Translations under genes and position numbers: made by a program
The notes under the pieces: model-generated
What the model was told of the DNA's origin: nothing
Databases searched by the model: none
What the model saw: the letters and a program-made list of their open reading frames with translations, nothing else
NCBI GenBank assembly: GCA_018242585.1
Contig: JAFEBQ010000020.1
Coordinates: 37,513-101,512, forward strand
Length of the DNA stretch: 64,000 nt
Origin: Planctomycetota bacterium
Lineage (GTDB): Bacteria; Planctomycetota; Planctomycetia; Pirellulales; PNKZ01
Direction of reading: 5' to 3'
In this document: positions 53,900 through 63,472 of the stretch, piece after piece
Numbering within the stretch: the first letter of the stretch is position 1
Layout of the letters: the number at the start of each line of letters is the position of its first letter

Positions 53900-55291
53900 A
53901 TGTTGCCGATGCGCTGCACGCTTGTCGGTCGGCGTGCGCACCTTGCTGTCTGGTGCGCGGCGATTGTTCCTTTGGCTCTCGGCGTGCTGGCGACCTCGAC
54001 ACGCGCGGCCGATGAACTGCTAAGCGAAGTGGCCGCGGTCGATGGCTGGCAAGCCATGACGCCGCGCCGCGAGCTAGCGCCGCAGTTCAGTAGCGCCCGT
54101 AACGGCGAGCAACTTGCCCTGTCGATCAAAAGCGACGCGCGCGAAGGGCTCGACGGTTATTGGACGCGCCGCTTCCAGGTGACCGGCGGGCAGTGGCACC
54201 GCTTCTCGACCTGGCGACAAGTAGCCGAGGTTGAATCGCCACGGCGCAGCGCCATGGTCCGCGTTATCTGGCGCGACGCCAACGATAAGCTCGTCCCCAT
54301 TGGCCCGGAATCGAATACGACATTTCAGCCTCACACGCACCCGACCGCCTTTGCCGAACACCCGACCGATGGCGCGACCAAGGACGGCTGGACCGAAGTG
54401 GCCGGAACTTATCTGGCCCCGCCGAAGGCGACGCAGGCAATCGTCGAACTGCACCTGCGCTGGGCGCCCAGTGGTTCGATCACCTGGCGTGAAGCGAACC
54501 TCGCGCCGTCGAGCGCTCCGGCCGGGCGCAAAGTCCGGCTGGCGTCGATCCATTACATGCCCCGCGATGGGCAATCACCCGCCGACAACTGCCGGCAGTT
54601 TGTTCCGCTTGTAGAACAAGCCGCCCAACAGCGCGCCGACCTGGTCGTGTTGGGCGAAACGATCACGATCGTCAACAACGGCTACAAGGACCGTATCGCC
54701 GACGCCGCCGAGCCGGTCCCGGGGCCAACGACCGATTATTTCGGCCAGTTGGCCAAGCGGCACAACTTGTACATCGTCGTCGGCTTGTACGAACGGGCCG
54801 ATCATTTGATCTACAACGTCGCGGTCCTGCTGGGGCCCGACGGCGGGATCGTCGGCAAGTACCGCAAGGTGATGCTCCCGCGCGAGGAAGTCGAAAAGGG
54901 GATCGCGCCAGGACACGAGTATCCGGTGTTCGACACGCGGTTCGGCAAGCTGGGAATGATGGTCTGCTACGACGCGTTCTTTCCCGAGGTGGCGCGGCAT
55001 TTGAGCAATCGCGGCGCCGAAGTCATCGCCTTGCCGGTCTGGGGCTGCAACCCGACGTTGGCGGCCGCCCGGGCCATCGAGAATCACATCTATCTGGTGA
55101 GCAGCACGTACATGCAGCCGACCGACAACTGGATGCGCTCGGGCATCTGGGACCATTGCGGCCGATTGCTCGCCGAAGGCAACCAAGGGGGCTCGGTCGT
55201 GTTGGCCGAAGTCGATCTCGACGAGCGGACCTATTGGCCCAGCCTGGGTGACTTCCGCTCGCGCCTGCCACGCGAACGCGCCGAGGATTGA
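53900..55291 (+). CDS. Exported carbon-nitrogen hydrolase
   Basis: A 463-residue protein with a signal helix (AVWCAAIVPLALGVLATSTRA), a beta-sandwich carbohydrate-binding-like domain at about 45-205, and a nitrilase-fold domain from about 213. The catalytic triad is visible: glutamate in VLGETITI, lysine in YRKVMLPREE and cysteine in MVCYDAFFPE. Substrate unknown (amide or nitrile). The start is at 53900; an ATG three codons later (53909) is also possible. Convergent with the PhoPQ-related gene. Confidence 0.88.
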   Translation: MLPMRCTLVGRRAHLAVWCAAIVPLALGVLATSTRAADELLSEVAAVDGWQAMTPRRELAPQFSSARNGEQLALSIKSDAREGLDGYWTRRFQVTGGQWHRFSTWRQVAEVESPRRSAMVRVIWRDANDKLVPIGPESNTTFQPHTHPTAFAEHPTDGATKDGWTEVAGTYLAPPKATQAIVELHLRWAPSGSITWREANLAPSSAPAGRKVRLASIHYMPRDGQSPADNCRQFVPLVEQAAQQRADLVVLGETITIVNNGYKDRIADAAEPVPGPTTDYFGQLAKRHNLYIVVGLYERADHLIYNVAVLLGPDGGIVGKYRKVMLPREEVEKGIAPGHEYPVFDTRFGKLGMMVCYDAFFPEVARHLSNRGAEVIALPVWGCNPTLAAARAIENHIYLVSSTYMQPTDNWMRSGIWDHCGRLLAEGNQGGSVVLAEVDLDERTYWPSLGDFRSRLPRERAED

Positions 55292-55427
55292 CAGCTACGC
55301 CCGGAAATGGCCGACGGGACCAGAACCGGTGACGTGAGTCACCAGTTGGAACCTCGCGCGGCGCCGCGCCCATCACGATGCTTTACCGTGGTATTACGAC
55401 CGCTATCCTTACCGCGGTGGCGACGCT

Positions 55428-56819
55428 CTATTCGCCCGCCGCCGTCGCCTTCGCGCTATCGACGATCCTCACGTTCGTCGACAGGTAATACGGCAAGCGA
55501 TCGGTCTCGAACACCGCCTCGCCAAAGATCGCTTGAAAGCCGTCCTTTGGCTGTGGCAGGGTGAACTCGTAACCGGCCGCTTCTCCGGTGGCCGTCTTGG
55601 CGGCCGGCTGCATGGGTGTGCTCGACCAGCGTGCGTCACGGAAATCGCGTGTCGCTGCCGACGAGGTCCAGGCCACGACGCTCTTGGGCGGCACGTTGCT
55701 CTTCACATGCAGATGAAGCTGACCGTCGGCGTCTTTGTACTGCCAGCTCAGGTCGGCCAATTTCAACTCGCCCGCGCTTTGCCGATGCAGCGCCGTGATC
55801 GAGCCGACCAGTCGCTCGACGTCGCTCACGCCGTGACCGTGATTTGGCACGTAGAGGATGTACTTTGGCCCGAGCAGTTCGTGCCAGTAGATGTTCAAGG
55901 CGTCGAGCGGCCAGTACCGGTCATTGGTCCCCAGGATGATCAGCTTGGGCTGCTTCAAATCGTCGCGATAGCTGTACGGGTCGACGATCTGGGTCAACAG
56001 TTTCCCCGCCGGCGTGCGCACGACCTTGTCGAGCCCGCGGTCGGTGTAGTCGCGAATCTGCTCGGAAGGTTTGCCCCAGGTGGCGACCTGGTGCTCCATC
56101 TGCTTGGGCATGTTCAGCATGTCGATCACGGCCGGCGCGAGCGCCTTGACGCGCGGATCGACCGCCGCAGTCAACCACGTGGTCCAGCCGCGCTTCGAAC
56201 CGCCGATGACCGTGAAGTTCTTGACGTCGAGCGACCACTCGCGCTTACCGAATTGCTCGATGGCGGTCATGCCGGCCGTGGCGCTTTTGACCATCGGCAA
56301 CAGCAGCGGCCAGGTGTCATCCTGGGTGCGGTAATACTGCTCGAAAGTGTACGAGATCAACTGGTCTTCGCGTTTGCCTTCGAACAACGGTTGCTGCGGC
56401 ACCTGCAACAGCACCGCCACGGCCGAGCCCAGTTGTTCGGCCGCTCCCATGAACATCATGGCCTGGCCGGGCAGCTTGTCATCGGCCCGCGCGGCCTGTT
56501 CGAGTTCAGCCTTCCAGTTGCCGCCGGCAATCACCAGCAGCGCCCGCGAACTGTCGCGCAATTGCTTGGGCTTCAGGATAAAGAGCTGGTGCTTCCAGGG
56601 AATCTCACGCCAGGTCTGCGACGTGAGCGTCAGCTCGACCCATTCGCCGTTGGGGGCGTCGCCACGGCGGCGCTCTTTCCAGCCGAACGAACTGTCGGCC
56701 TGGCCGACGTAGTTAGCGAGCGCTGAATCGACGGCGCCGGGCTCTTTGGCCCGCGCGGAAGCCGCGATCAACAGCGTGAAAACAACTCCGGTCAAGCTCC
56801 ACGGCAGCGTGCGCGTCAT
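55428..56819 (-). CDS. PhoPQ-activated pathogenicity-related-like protein
   Basis: A 463-residue exported alpha/beta-hydrolase-like protein of the PqaA family. A signal peptide (SLTGVVFTLLIAASARA) precedes the conserved FGWKERRRG. The likely nucleophile elbow is VIGGSKRGWTTW near residue 208, and YVPNHGHGVSD near 330 holds a candidate histidine. The family name comes from Salmonella; the function here is probably a secreted hydrolase or esterase. Follows the MFS gene on the same strand by about 45 bases. Confidence 0.87.
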   Translation of the reverse strand: MTRTLPWSLTGVVFTLLIAASARAKEPGAVDSALANYVGQADSSFGWKERRRGDAPNGEWVELTLTSQTWREIPWKHQLFILKPKQLRDSSRALLVIAGGNWKAELEQAARADDKLPGQAMMFMGAAEQLGSAVAVLLQVPQQPLFEGKREDQLISYTFEQYYRTQDDTWPLLLPMVKSATAGMTAIEQFGKREWSLDVKNFTVIGGSKRGWTTWLTAAVDPRVKALAPAVIDMLNMPKQMEHQVATWGKPSEQIRDYTDRGLDKVVRTPAGKLLTQIVDPYSYRDDLKQPKLIILGTNDRYWPLDALNIYWHELLGPKYILYVPNHGHGVSDVERLVGSITALHRQSAGELKLADLSWQYKDADGQLHLHVKSNVPPKSVVAWTSSAATRDFRDARWSSTPMQPAAKTATGEAAGYEFTLPQPKDGFQAIFGEAVFETDRLPYYLSTNVRIVDSAKATAAGE

Positions 56820-56865
56820 GCGAATGGCCTTTTGAGTGATGGCAGCGAACGAGATGTTTGATTAG

Positions 56866-58269
56866 CTAAGCGGACTCGTCGACGTTCTGGCCTTTCAGCG
56901 AGATGTCTCGTGGCCCTGATCGAGAGTCATAAGTTCGGACGATTTGCCTCCAGGTCCAAGCCTCCGGCTCGCGCACCAGCGCCAGCCAGCCCGCGGTCAT
57001 GGTACGCGCAATCCAGCCGGCCAGGAACAGGTATCCAAAAAACGTCAACGGCAGGGGGCCGCACGGTTCTACTCCGAAGCGGTCCCGCAGCGCGTCAACT
57101 ATTTTCCCGCCAGCGATCGTCGCCGAGGCGTAACAGACGCCGGCCAGTCCGTGGTAGACGCCGAACCAGGCGGCCGCCTGTCCGCGCGGGGCCAGTTTCA
57201 ACATCAACACCGGCACGCCGATGTTGATGCCAGCAAACGCCGACCAGGCCAGCCAAGCGCCGTATAGCCACACCGTATCCCCCGGCCGCGAGAGGACAAA
57301 AAACAACAGCCCGGCGGCTTGCGCGACTTGGCTGGCGATCAGGCCAGGCCGGAGTCCGAACCGATCACTGAACGAACCGAACCAGATGCTATAACCCATT
57401 TGGCCAAACCGCATCAACGCGACAAACAACGTCTGCTGAGCCAGCGACACCTTGAGAACTTCCTTGGGATAGACGCCTTGCGCCGCTTGCGTCAGTCCAT
57501 TGACCAGCGAGCAGGTGCAGCCAAACGCCAACAACGGCCAAAAGACCGACGACGTAAGCGCGCGCCAAATGTTTCCGCGCTCGGCGGGCGCCAACTCCTG
57601 ACGACGCCGCTCGGCGTACGCCGTCGCCTCGGGCATGAACCATAAAGGGACCAGCGAGGCCAGCAGCAACAGTACCCCCACGGCCGTCACCAGCCCGTAG
57701 GCCCAAACCATCGCCTCGGGGTATCGCTCCCGCCAAGTGTCGACGAAGTAGCCGCTCGCCCAGGCCAGCGGAATGATGGCCAGCAGTTGCCAGACATTGC
57801 GCCGCGAGAAGTATCGTCCCCGCACGCGCGCCGGCACGATCCTCGACCACCAGTCCCACAGCGCAACCGTTCCCAAAGCTTCCAACGCCTGGTGAACGCA
57901 CAACAGGACGATGATGGTCTGGACGTGTGGCAAATACCGCAGCGGCGAGTCCACCACCGTGGCCACCGGCAACAGGGCGATCAGCGCGTAGCTCGATAAC
58001 GTCAGCCAGAGGCACGCTCGGCGCGCCGAACCAAAGCTCGTAATCAACGCCGGCGCGGCAAAGCGGAGCATGCCAGCCAAGGCCTGGCTGGCCAGCAACC
58101 AGCTCAGTTCGCCCGCCTGGGCTCCCAGATCGAGCGACAGATACGTGACCAGCGACCCGCTGGTGAGCGCGTTCCCCGCGGCCCACAGCACGCCGTTCCA
58201 ATGCCCCAGGCCGAGCGCACGACGGAGCGAGTCGCGAGTCGGCAATGCGTTTGATATGCTGGCGGTCAA
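56866..58269 (-). CDS. MFS transporter
   Basis: About 467 residues with 12 predicted membrane helices of the major facilitator superfamily (for example LGLGHWNGVLWAAGNALTSG, then YLPHVQTIIVLLCVHQALEA). SFSDRFGLRPG near residue 310 is the MFS loop motif. The start is uncertain: TTG at 58269 with GGAAT upstream is preferred because a longer GTG start at 58368 would overlap the divergent gene and adds residues without helices. Substrate unknown. Confidence 0.85.
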   Translation of the reverse strand: MTASISNALPTRDSLRRALGLGHWNGVLWAAGNALTSGSLVTYLSLDLGAQAGELSWLLASQALAGMLRFAAPALITSFGSARRACLWLTLSSYALIALLPVATVVDSPLRYLPHVQTIIVLLCVHQALEALGTVALWDWWSRIVPARVRGRYFSRRNVWQLLAIIPLAWASGYFVDTWRERYPEAMVWAYGLVTAVGVLLLLASLVPLWFMPEATAYAERRRQELAPAERGNIWRALTSSVFWPLLAFGCTCSLVNGLTQAAQGVYPKEVLKVSLAQQTLFVALMRFGQMGYSIWFGSFSDRFGLRPGLIASQVAQAAGLLFFVLSRPGDTVWLYGAWLAWSAFAGINIGVPVLMLKLAPRGQAAAWFGVYHGLAGVCYASATIAGGKIVDALRDRFGVEPCGPLPLTFFGYLFLAGWIARTMTAGWLALVREPEAWTWRQIVRTYDSRSGPRDISLKGQNVDESA

Positions 58270-58355
58270 ATCGATTCCGATCGTGCGTTTGGATTCCCAG
58301 TCCGGCGTCCCGCGGCACGCCGATCTCCCACGCTGGCCCAGGATAGCAGCTTGCG

Positions 58356-59177
58356 ATGATTCCGACACTCAGCCAGGTCTGTTCGCTGCCAAGCGCACTT
58401 GAGGACGACATCGCCGACTACGCCGCCGGCAAATGTCGCTCGATCGAGCTTTGGCTGGGCAAGGTCGAAGGCTGGCTGCAGCAACGCTCGGTCGGCGACC
58501 TGCGCCGGCTGTTGGCCGAGCAAGAGATGTCCGCCCCGGTGGCCAGCTACCAAGGGGGCCTTTTAATCAGCCAAGGGGACGCGCGTCGGGAGCACTGGGC
58601 CCATTTCGAGCGGCGTCTTGAACTCTGTCGCACACTCGGTGTCGGTACGTTAGTCGTGGCCGGTGATATCGTCGGGCCGCTGGCCCAGCAGGACATCGAT
58701 CGCGCTCAGGCTTCGCTTGCCGAGGCGGCCCGGTTGGCCGGAGCGGCCGGAGTGCGGTTGGCCCTTGAGTTTCAATCAGGGGCGTCGTTCGGCAACAATC
58801 TGCAGACGGCCGCAGCGTTGGTCGGCGAGTGCGACTCGCCTCACCTGGGGCTTTGCCTCGACGTCTTCCACTTCGCGAATGGCCCCAGCAAGACCGAAGA
58901 CCTGGGCTATCTGACCCCGGCCAACTTGTTTCATGTCCAGTTGTGCGACCTGGCCGGAGTGCCGCGCGAACTGGCCAATGACGCCGATCGAATCCTGCCC
59001 GGCGACGGCGATCTGCCACTCGAACCGATCGTGGCGTACCTGCGAGAGATCAGCTACGCCGGCCCGGTGTCGGTCGAATTGATGAATCCAGAAATCTGGT
59101 CGGTGCCACCACGACAATTTGGCGAGATTGCCATGACGGCCCTCCGCAAAGTGCTGGGCCTGGCAAGCATGAATTAG
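58356..59177 (+). CDS. Sugar phosphate isomerase/epimerase-like TIM barrel
   Basis: A 273-residue xylose-isomerase-like TIM barrel (AP endonuclease family 2 type). Characteristic strands are SIELWLGK, LVVAGDIVG, LALEFQSG, GLCLDVFHFANG and VSVELMNPE, with glutamate, aspartate and histidine at the metal-binding positions. Probably a cytosolic ketose epimerase or isomerase; the sugar is unknown. Divergent from the MFS gene, which could transport its substrate; this is only a neighbourhood guess. Confidence 0.85.
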   Translation: MIPTLSQVCSLPSALEDDIADYAAGKCRSIELWLGKVEGWLQQRSVGDLRRLLAEQEMSAPVASYQGGLLISQGDARREHWAHFERRLELCRTLGVGTLVVAGDIVGPLAQQDIDRAQASLAEAARLAGAAGVRLALEFQSGASFGNNLQTAAALVGECDSPHLGLCLDVFHFANGPSKTEDLGYLTPANLFHVQLCDLAGVPRELANDADRILPGDGDLPLEPIVAYLREISYAGPVSVELMNPEIWSVPPRQFGEIAMTALRKVLGLASMN

Positions 59178-59371
59178 CCGAGTCGCTGGCTGCTGGCCGA
59201 TTTGCCCGGCAAGATTGCGTAGTTGCCATCTTTGTCTCGGTTTCACACCGGGTCGGCTACGATTCGGCCGAGGATTTGCGCGGCACGATTGATTGACCGG
59301 CGGCGCGACGCTCCTACACTTAAAAGTGGGGAACTCAGGGGCCGCGGGACGTTCCAAGGAAGGGGGCAACA

Positions 59372-60406
59372 ATGCGGGTGATGAGCATGTATCGGGCCTG
59401 TGCCTTCGTGCTGTGGTGTGCCGCGGGAGGCCTGATCGCCGGTGACCCGTTCGCGTCGCTGGTGAACGCTCAGACGTTCAACCATTCCCACGGCTTCCAC
59501 CACCACGGTTCAGCGGGCGGCGGCGGCTGGAACACCTACTATGGAGGCAACTCGTTCATCAGCGGCTACAACGCCACGGGCGTGATCGCCGGCGGGCCGT
59601 ATGTGTACATGTCGTGGCTTGCTTCGCCGTACTGGTCGGCGCCCATCACCACCGGCGGGCCGGTTTTCGCGCCGGCTGGCGCGCTGTTTGGCCCCCAGGC
59701 GCAATTCAACCAGGTCTTCGGCGGACAGATGGCCGGGGGTGGAGGTTTTGCCGGAGGCAACTTCCCGTTCGGCGCCAACGCTGCAGGACAGGGGGCCGGC
59801 GCAGCCAATCCACCGGCCGCGGCGAACAATCCACAAAATGGTTTTGGCAACGCCGGCAACGGCGCGGTCCCGCCGGCGCGACCACGGCACAGCAACGAAG
59901 CGGCCCTGGCCCGCGCTCGCGAACAGCTGCACGCCGGCGACGAGCGCTTTCACCATCAACGGTTCAACGAAGCGTATCAGCGTTACAAAGACGCCGCATC
60001 CAATGCGCCGGACATGCCAGGCATTTATTTCCGTCAAGGGCTCGCGCTGTCGGCGCTGGGGCAATACTCGAACGCAGCGCGCGTGATTCGTCGCGGGCTT
60101 GAACTCGAGCCGCAATGGGCCGCCAGTCAGTTCAATCTGGACGAACTCTGGCAAGGGAACCGCATGGCCAAGGTCGCTATGCGCGAGGCGATGGCCGAGG
60201 CGGCGCTGCAACGCCCCGAGGATGACGCCGTGCTGTTCCTGTTGGGCGTGCATCTCTATTTCGACGGCCAGCGCGAACGTTCACAGACGTTCTTCTCGCG
60301 CGCCGCGGCTTTGAACCCGCCCGAGGCGGGGTCTGCGCTGCGGTTCCTGCAGGAAATCAACCGTGGCCAGGCGGCCAACCCGCCCGCCGGCCCGCGCGCG
60401 ATCTGA
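59372..60406 (+). CDS. Secreted Gly/Ala-rich TPR protein
   Basis: A 344-residue exported protein. A signal helix (CAFVLWCAAGGLIAGDPFA) is followed by a glycine-, histidine- and asparagine-rich region to about residue 165 (SHGFHHHGSAGGGGWN and GNAGNGAVPPARPR). Then come TPR-like repeats (LHAGDERFHHQRFNEAYQRY, LSALGQYSNAARVIRRGLE, VHLYFDGQRERSQTFFSRA). Likely a scaffold on the cell surface or in the periplasm. AAGGAAGGGGG lies well placed before the ATG. Function unknown. Confidence 0.8.
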   Translation: MRVMSMYRACAFVLWCAAGGLIAGDPFASLVNAQTFNHSHGFHHHGSAGGGGWNTYYGGNSFISGYNATGVIAGGPYVYMSWLASPYWSAPITTGGPVFAPAGALFGPQAQFNQVFGGQMAGGGGFAGGNFPFGANAAGQGAGAANPPAAANNPQNGFGNAGNGAVPPARPRHSNEAALARAREQLHAGDERFHHQRFNEAYQRYKDAASNAPDMPGIYFRQGLALSALGQYSNAARVIRRGLELEPQWAASQFNLDELWQGNRMAKVAMREAMAEAALQRPEDDAVLFLLGVHLYFDGQRERSQTFFSRAAALNPPEAGSALRFLQEINRGQAANPPAGPRAI

Positions 60407-60551
60407 TTTCAATCGCCATTGCGGGGCCTTTTTGCTCGTCCTTCGCCCCGCTCCCCCCATGCCAAGCGGGGGTTTCCGCGGTTATGATGAGCGGTTGTCG
60501 TGCGGTTGATGCTTTAGTGCTACTGCGCCCGAAGCGTGAGCGACATAGCGC
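60407..60551. other. Short gap before repeat, nothing recognised
   Basis: Part of the 345-base space between the TPR gene and menG. No gene or signal was recognised in this left portion; the rest is mostly the repeat at 60556. Confidence 0.35.
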
Positions 60552-60555
60552 AAAA

Positions 60556-60690
60556 TCCTTCTCCCCCGGGGAGAAGGTGGTGAGCGCAGCGAACCGGATG
60601 AGGGTCACGAGTCAGGCTGGTAGTGATGTCGCGAGCGAGTAACGCGTTTACCCTCCCCCAGCCCCTCCCTGAAAGGGAGGGGTGTTTGCG
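60556..60690. repeat. Family A element, divergent copy
   Basis: The right end (GTTTACCCTCCCCCAGCCCC, TCCCTGAAAGGGAGGGGTGT) is a normal family A end. The left end differs: CCTTCTCCCCCGGGGAGAAGG followed by GGTGAGCGCAGCGAACCGGA and TGAGGG. The left palindrome matches the fragment at the window start, and the GCGCAGCGAA part matches the right end of copy 3. Confidence 0.7.
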
Positions 60691-60751
60691 TGTTACCGCC
60701 GCCGGGCCTGCTGATCAATTCAGTCTCTGCTTTTGGAACTAGCCACCTCCC

Positions 60752-61477
60752 ATGCCGGTCGATAAGTCAGAAACTCGCGTGCGGCGGATGTTCGAGCAGA
60801 TCGCCCCGCGCTACGACCTGCTGAACCATCTGCTGTCGATGAACATCGACAAGTACTGGCGCTGGCGGACGATTCGTCTGGTACCGCCGGCGGGGGACGC
60901 GCCGATTCTGGATCTGTGTACCGGGACGGGCGATTTGGCGTTGGCCTGGCGTTGCGCGACGGCGGGGCGCACGCCGATCGTCGGCGCTGACTTCTGCCAC
61001 CCCATGCTCACGATCGGTCGCCAGAAAGGACACGCCGCCGGGGCGAACGGCGAGCTCACCTTCGTCGAGGCCGACGCTCAGCACTTGCCCTTCACCGACA
61101 ACCTGTTCCAGATCGTTAGCGTGGCGTTCGGTCTGAGGAACGTCACCGACACCGATCGCGGACTGGGCGAGATGACGCGCGTCTGTCGGCCCGGCGGCCG
61201 GGTGGTCGTGCTCGAATTCTCCCAGCCGCGCTGGCAGCCGTTCGCGGCCATCTATGGCTGGTACTTCCGCAACGTGTTGCCGCGGATCGGACAAGCACTC
61301 GCGCGGAACGCCGACGAGGCGTACGCCTATCTGCCCCAAAGCGTCGGCGAGTTCCCCTCGGGCGAAGCCTTGGCCGAGCGGATGCGCGCGGCGGGGCTGA
61401 CCGACGTCTGGTACCGAGCGCTGACGCTCGGCGTGGCGACGCTTTATGTAGGCACCAAGCCGGTGGTGGCATCATGA
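60752..61477 (+). CDS. menG: Demethylmenaquinone methyltransferase
   Basis: A 241-residue class I SAM methyltransferase (UbiE/MenG) that makes menaquinone from demethylmenaquinone. The start [23 protein letters not shown] motif [12 protein letters not shown] near residue 50, [19 protein letters not shown] and VLEFSQPRW all match. ATG start 60752 without a clear Shine-Dalgarno sequence. It overlaps ubiX by four bases and heads a quinone operon. Confidence 0.95.
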   Translation: MPVDKSETRVRRMFEQIAPRYDLLNHLLSMNIDKYWRWRTIRLVPPAGDAPILDLCTGTGDLALAWRCATAGRTPIVGADFCHPMLTIGRQKGHAAGANGELTFVEADAQHLPFTDNLFQIVSVAFGLRNVTDTDRGLGEMTRVCRPGGRVVVLEFSQPRWQPFAAIYGWYFRNVLPRIGQALARNADEAYAYLPQSVGEFPSGEALAERMRAAGLTDVWYRALTLGVATLYVGTKPVVAS

Positions 61478-62157
61478 GTCGCGCTGATTTGCCGATCGTG
61501 GTCGGAATCACCGGGGCCAGCGGCGCGATTTACGCCGTGCGCTTGCTGGACGTGTTGTCCAGCCTGGGCCGGCGCGTACAGTTGTCGATCAGCCCCTCGG
61601 GCGCAGCCGTCATCGCGCAAGAACTGGGGCAAAAGATCGATGTCGAGAAGTTCACGCTCGATAGCTTGCTGCCATCGCGCGACGCGTTTGCCGACTCGGC
61701 GCGTTTTGCCACGTTGCGGGGCATCTTTCCGCGCCTGGCCAGCCACGAAGCCAGCCTGTGCGGCACGACCGAATACTTTCATCATCAGAACTTCTTTGCG
61801 CCAATGGCCAGCGGCTCGGCCCGGTCGGCCGGCATGGTGATCTGTCCGTGCTCCGGCGGCACACTGAGCGCCGTGGCCAACGCGGCGAGCGACAACCTGA
61901 TTCAACGAGCGGCCGATGTTCACCTGAAGGAACGCCGGATGCTGGTCCTGGTGCCGCGCGAGACGCCCATGTCGGTGCCGCAACTCGAAAACATGACTCG
62001 GTGCGCCGAGTACGGGGCGGTCGTCCTGCCGGCCATGCCAGGGTTTTATCAGCGGCCGTCAACGCTGGGCGAGCTGGTCGACTTTGTCGTGGCGCGGATT
62101 CTGGACCAGTTCGACGTGGAACACCAGTTGATGAAGCGATGGGGAGAGAAGGAATGA
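61474..62157 (+). CDS. ubiX: Flavin prenyltransferase UbiX
   Basis: A 227-residue enzyme that makes prenylated FMN, the cofactor of UbiD-type decarboxylases. The start [20 protein letters not shown] and the segment [20 protein letters not shown] are the FMN-binding parts; [18 protein letters not shown] and [20 protein letters not shown] complete the family. In the futalosine pathway, UbiX (also called MqnQ-like) supports a decarboxylation step with a UbiD homologue not seen here. ATG overlaps the menG stop. Confidence 0.94.
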   Translation: MSRADLPIVVGITGASGAIYAVRLLDVLSSLGRRVQLSISPSGAAVIAQELGQKIDVEKFTLDSLLPSRDAFADSARFATLRGIFPRLASHEASLCGTTEYFHHQNFFAPMASGSARSAGMVICPCSGGTLSAVANAASDNLIQRAADVHLKERRMLVLVPRETPMSVPQLENMTRCAEYGAVVLPAMPGFYQRPSTLGELVDFVVARILDQFDVEHQLMKRWGEKE

Positions 62158-62253
62158 CCAAGCCGCAATGACCAATGACCAAAGTGCAGCCGTACTTGCC
62201 AGACAGGGCGTGCCCTGTCCCCTTGGTCATTGAGATTTGGACATTGGGATTTG
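62155..62253. repeat. Inverted GACCAATGACC element
   Basis: About 100 bases between ubiX and ubiA. AATGACCAATGACCAAAG on the left faces CTTGGTCATTGAGATTTGG and ACATTGGGATTTG on the right, and the centre holds the palindrome ACAGGGCGTGCCCTGT (62203-62218). It interrupts the quinone operon without coding potential. Confidence 0.6.
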
Positions 62254-62263
62254 CAGGTAGAGC

Positions 62264-63283
62264 ATGCTCCGCCAAGTCCGTTTAATCCTGGAAATGATTC
62301 GCTTCAGCCACACGCTGTTCGCGCTGCCGTTCGCGCTGATGGCGGCGCTGATGGCTTGGAATTATGACAGCGCAATGGCGGCTCAAGTGCCAGAACAGAA
62401 TGGACGTGTCATTCCATCGGCAGTCGATCGCTACGCCAAGAATGCCTTAGGCATAGAGAATAGCGGACTCGTGGGCGAAATCGTTCTCGATCCCGGGCCG
62501 TACTCTCCGTCACGTTGGCTGCAGGCGCTGGCCATCCTGCTCTGCATGGTCTTTGCCCGCAGCGCGGCGATGGCGTTCAATCGCCTGGTCGACCGCAGAA
62601 TTGACGCCGAGAATCCGCGCACGGCCATGCGTCACCTGCCAGCGGGAACGCTGAGCGTGGCGGCCGTCACCGCGTTTGCGGTTGCGTGTGGGCTGTTGTT
62701 CATCGCCAGTACGGCGTTGTTTCTGCCCAACCGTTTGCCGTTGTATCTAAGCGCGCCGGTCCTGGCGTTTGTCTGTGGCTATAGCTTCGCCAAGCGGTTC
62801 ACGGCGCTGGCTCACTTGTGGCTGGGCGTGGCGCTCAGTCTGGCCCCGATCGCGGTGTGGATCGCTCTGCGCGGCACGGTCGAGTGGCCACCCGTGGTGC
62901 TGGCCGGCGCGGTCGCGTTGTGGGTCATGGGGTTTGACATCATTTACGCTTGCCAGGATTTCGATTTCGATCAGCGTCGCGGCCTGCACAGCGTGCCGGC
63001 CCGGCTGGGCATCAAGGGCTCGCTCCGTGTCGCGGCCTTATGTCATGCGGCGATGATTGGACTGCTGGCCTTGTTGCCGCTGGTCTACCCGGCGTTTGGC
63101 GCGGCCTATTGGGTCGGCCTGGCGGCGACGACGGTGCTGCTGGTTTACGAGCATTGGCTAGTCCGCCCCGATGACCTATCGCGGGTGAATACCGCGTTCT
63201 TTCATGTAAACGCCGTGATCGGTTTGGGGCTGCTGGCAGTAACCATTCTCGATTTGCTGATCGTCCCTCGCTTGATAACATAA
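62264..63283 (+). CDS. ubiA: UbiA-family prenyltransferase (MqnP-like)
   Basis: A 339-residue inner-membrane enzyme that attaches the polyprenyl chain to the quinone ring precursor. The first active-site motif is SAAMAFNRLVDRRIDAENPR and the second DIIYACQDFDFDQRRGLHSV, each with the required aspartates. An extra hydrophilic segment of about 50 residues (about 32-80, AAQVPEQNGRVIPSAVDRYA and GENS-like residues) lies between the first helix and the first motif; most relatives have about 290 residues. In this context it is the futalosine-pathway MqnP. Confidence 0.92.
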   Translation: MLRQVRLILEMIRFSHTLFALPFALMAALMAWNYDSAMAAQVPEQNGRVIPSAVDRYAKNALGIENSGLVGEIVLDPGPYSPSRWLQALAILLCMVFARSAAMAFNRLVDRRIDAENPRTAMRHLPAGTLSVAAVTAFAVACGLLFIASTALFLPNRLPLYLSAPVLAFVCGYSFAKRFTALAHLWLGVALSLAPIAVWIALRGTVEWPPVVLAGAVALWVMGFDIIYACQDFDFDQRRGLHSVPARLGIKGSLRVAALCHAAMIGLLALLPLVYPAFGAAYWVGLAATTVLLVYEHWLVRPDDLSRVNTAFFHVNAVIGLGLLAVTILDLLIVPRLIT

Positions 63284-63316
63284 GGGGCCAAGCAACTGTT
63301 GGAGTGCCGCGACGAC

Positions 63317-63403
63317 AACCGTAGGGTACGCACCCCGTGCGTACCATTCCGCAGTTAACCGACAGAACAATTCGGTACGCACGGAGTGCGTACCCTACAG
63401 GTT
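63317..63403. repeat. Palindromic TACGCAC element inside quinone operon
   Basis: An 87-base element. AACCGTAGGGTACGCACC with CCGTGCGTACC forms the left palindrome and GGTACGCACGGAGTGCGTAC with CCTACAGGTT the right; the ends are inverted copies. It lies between ubiA and mqnE. Confidence 0.82.
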
Positions 63404-63472
63404 CGACAAAGTACCCCAGAACCGCCGCCCCACGTCCACGGTTTTCTCAACGAATCGCCCAGAGACTTTCCT

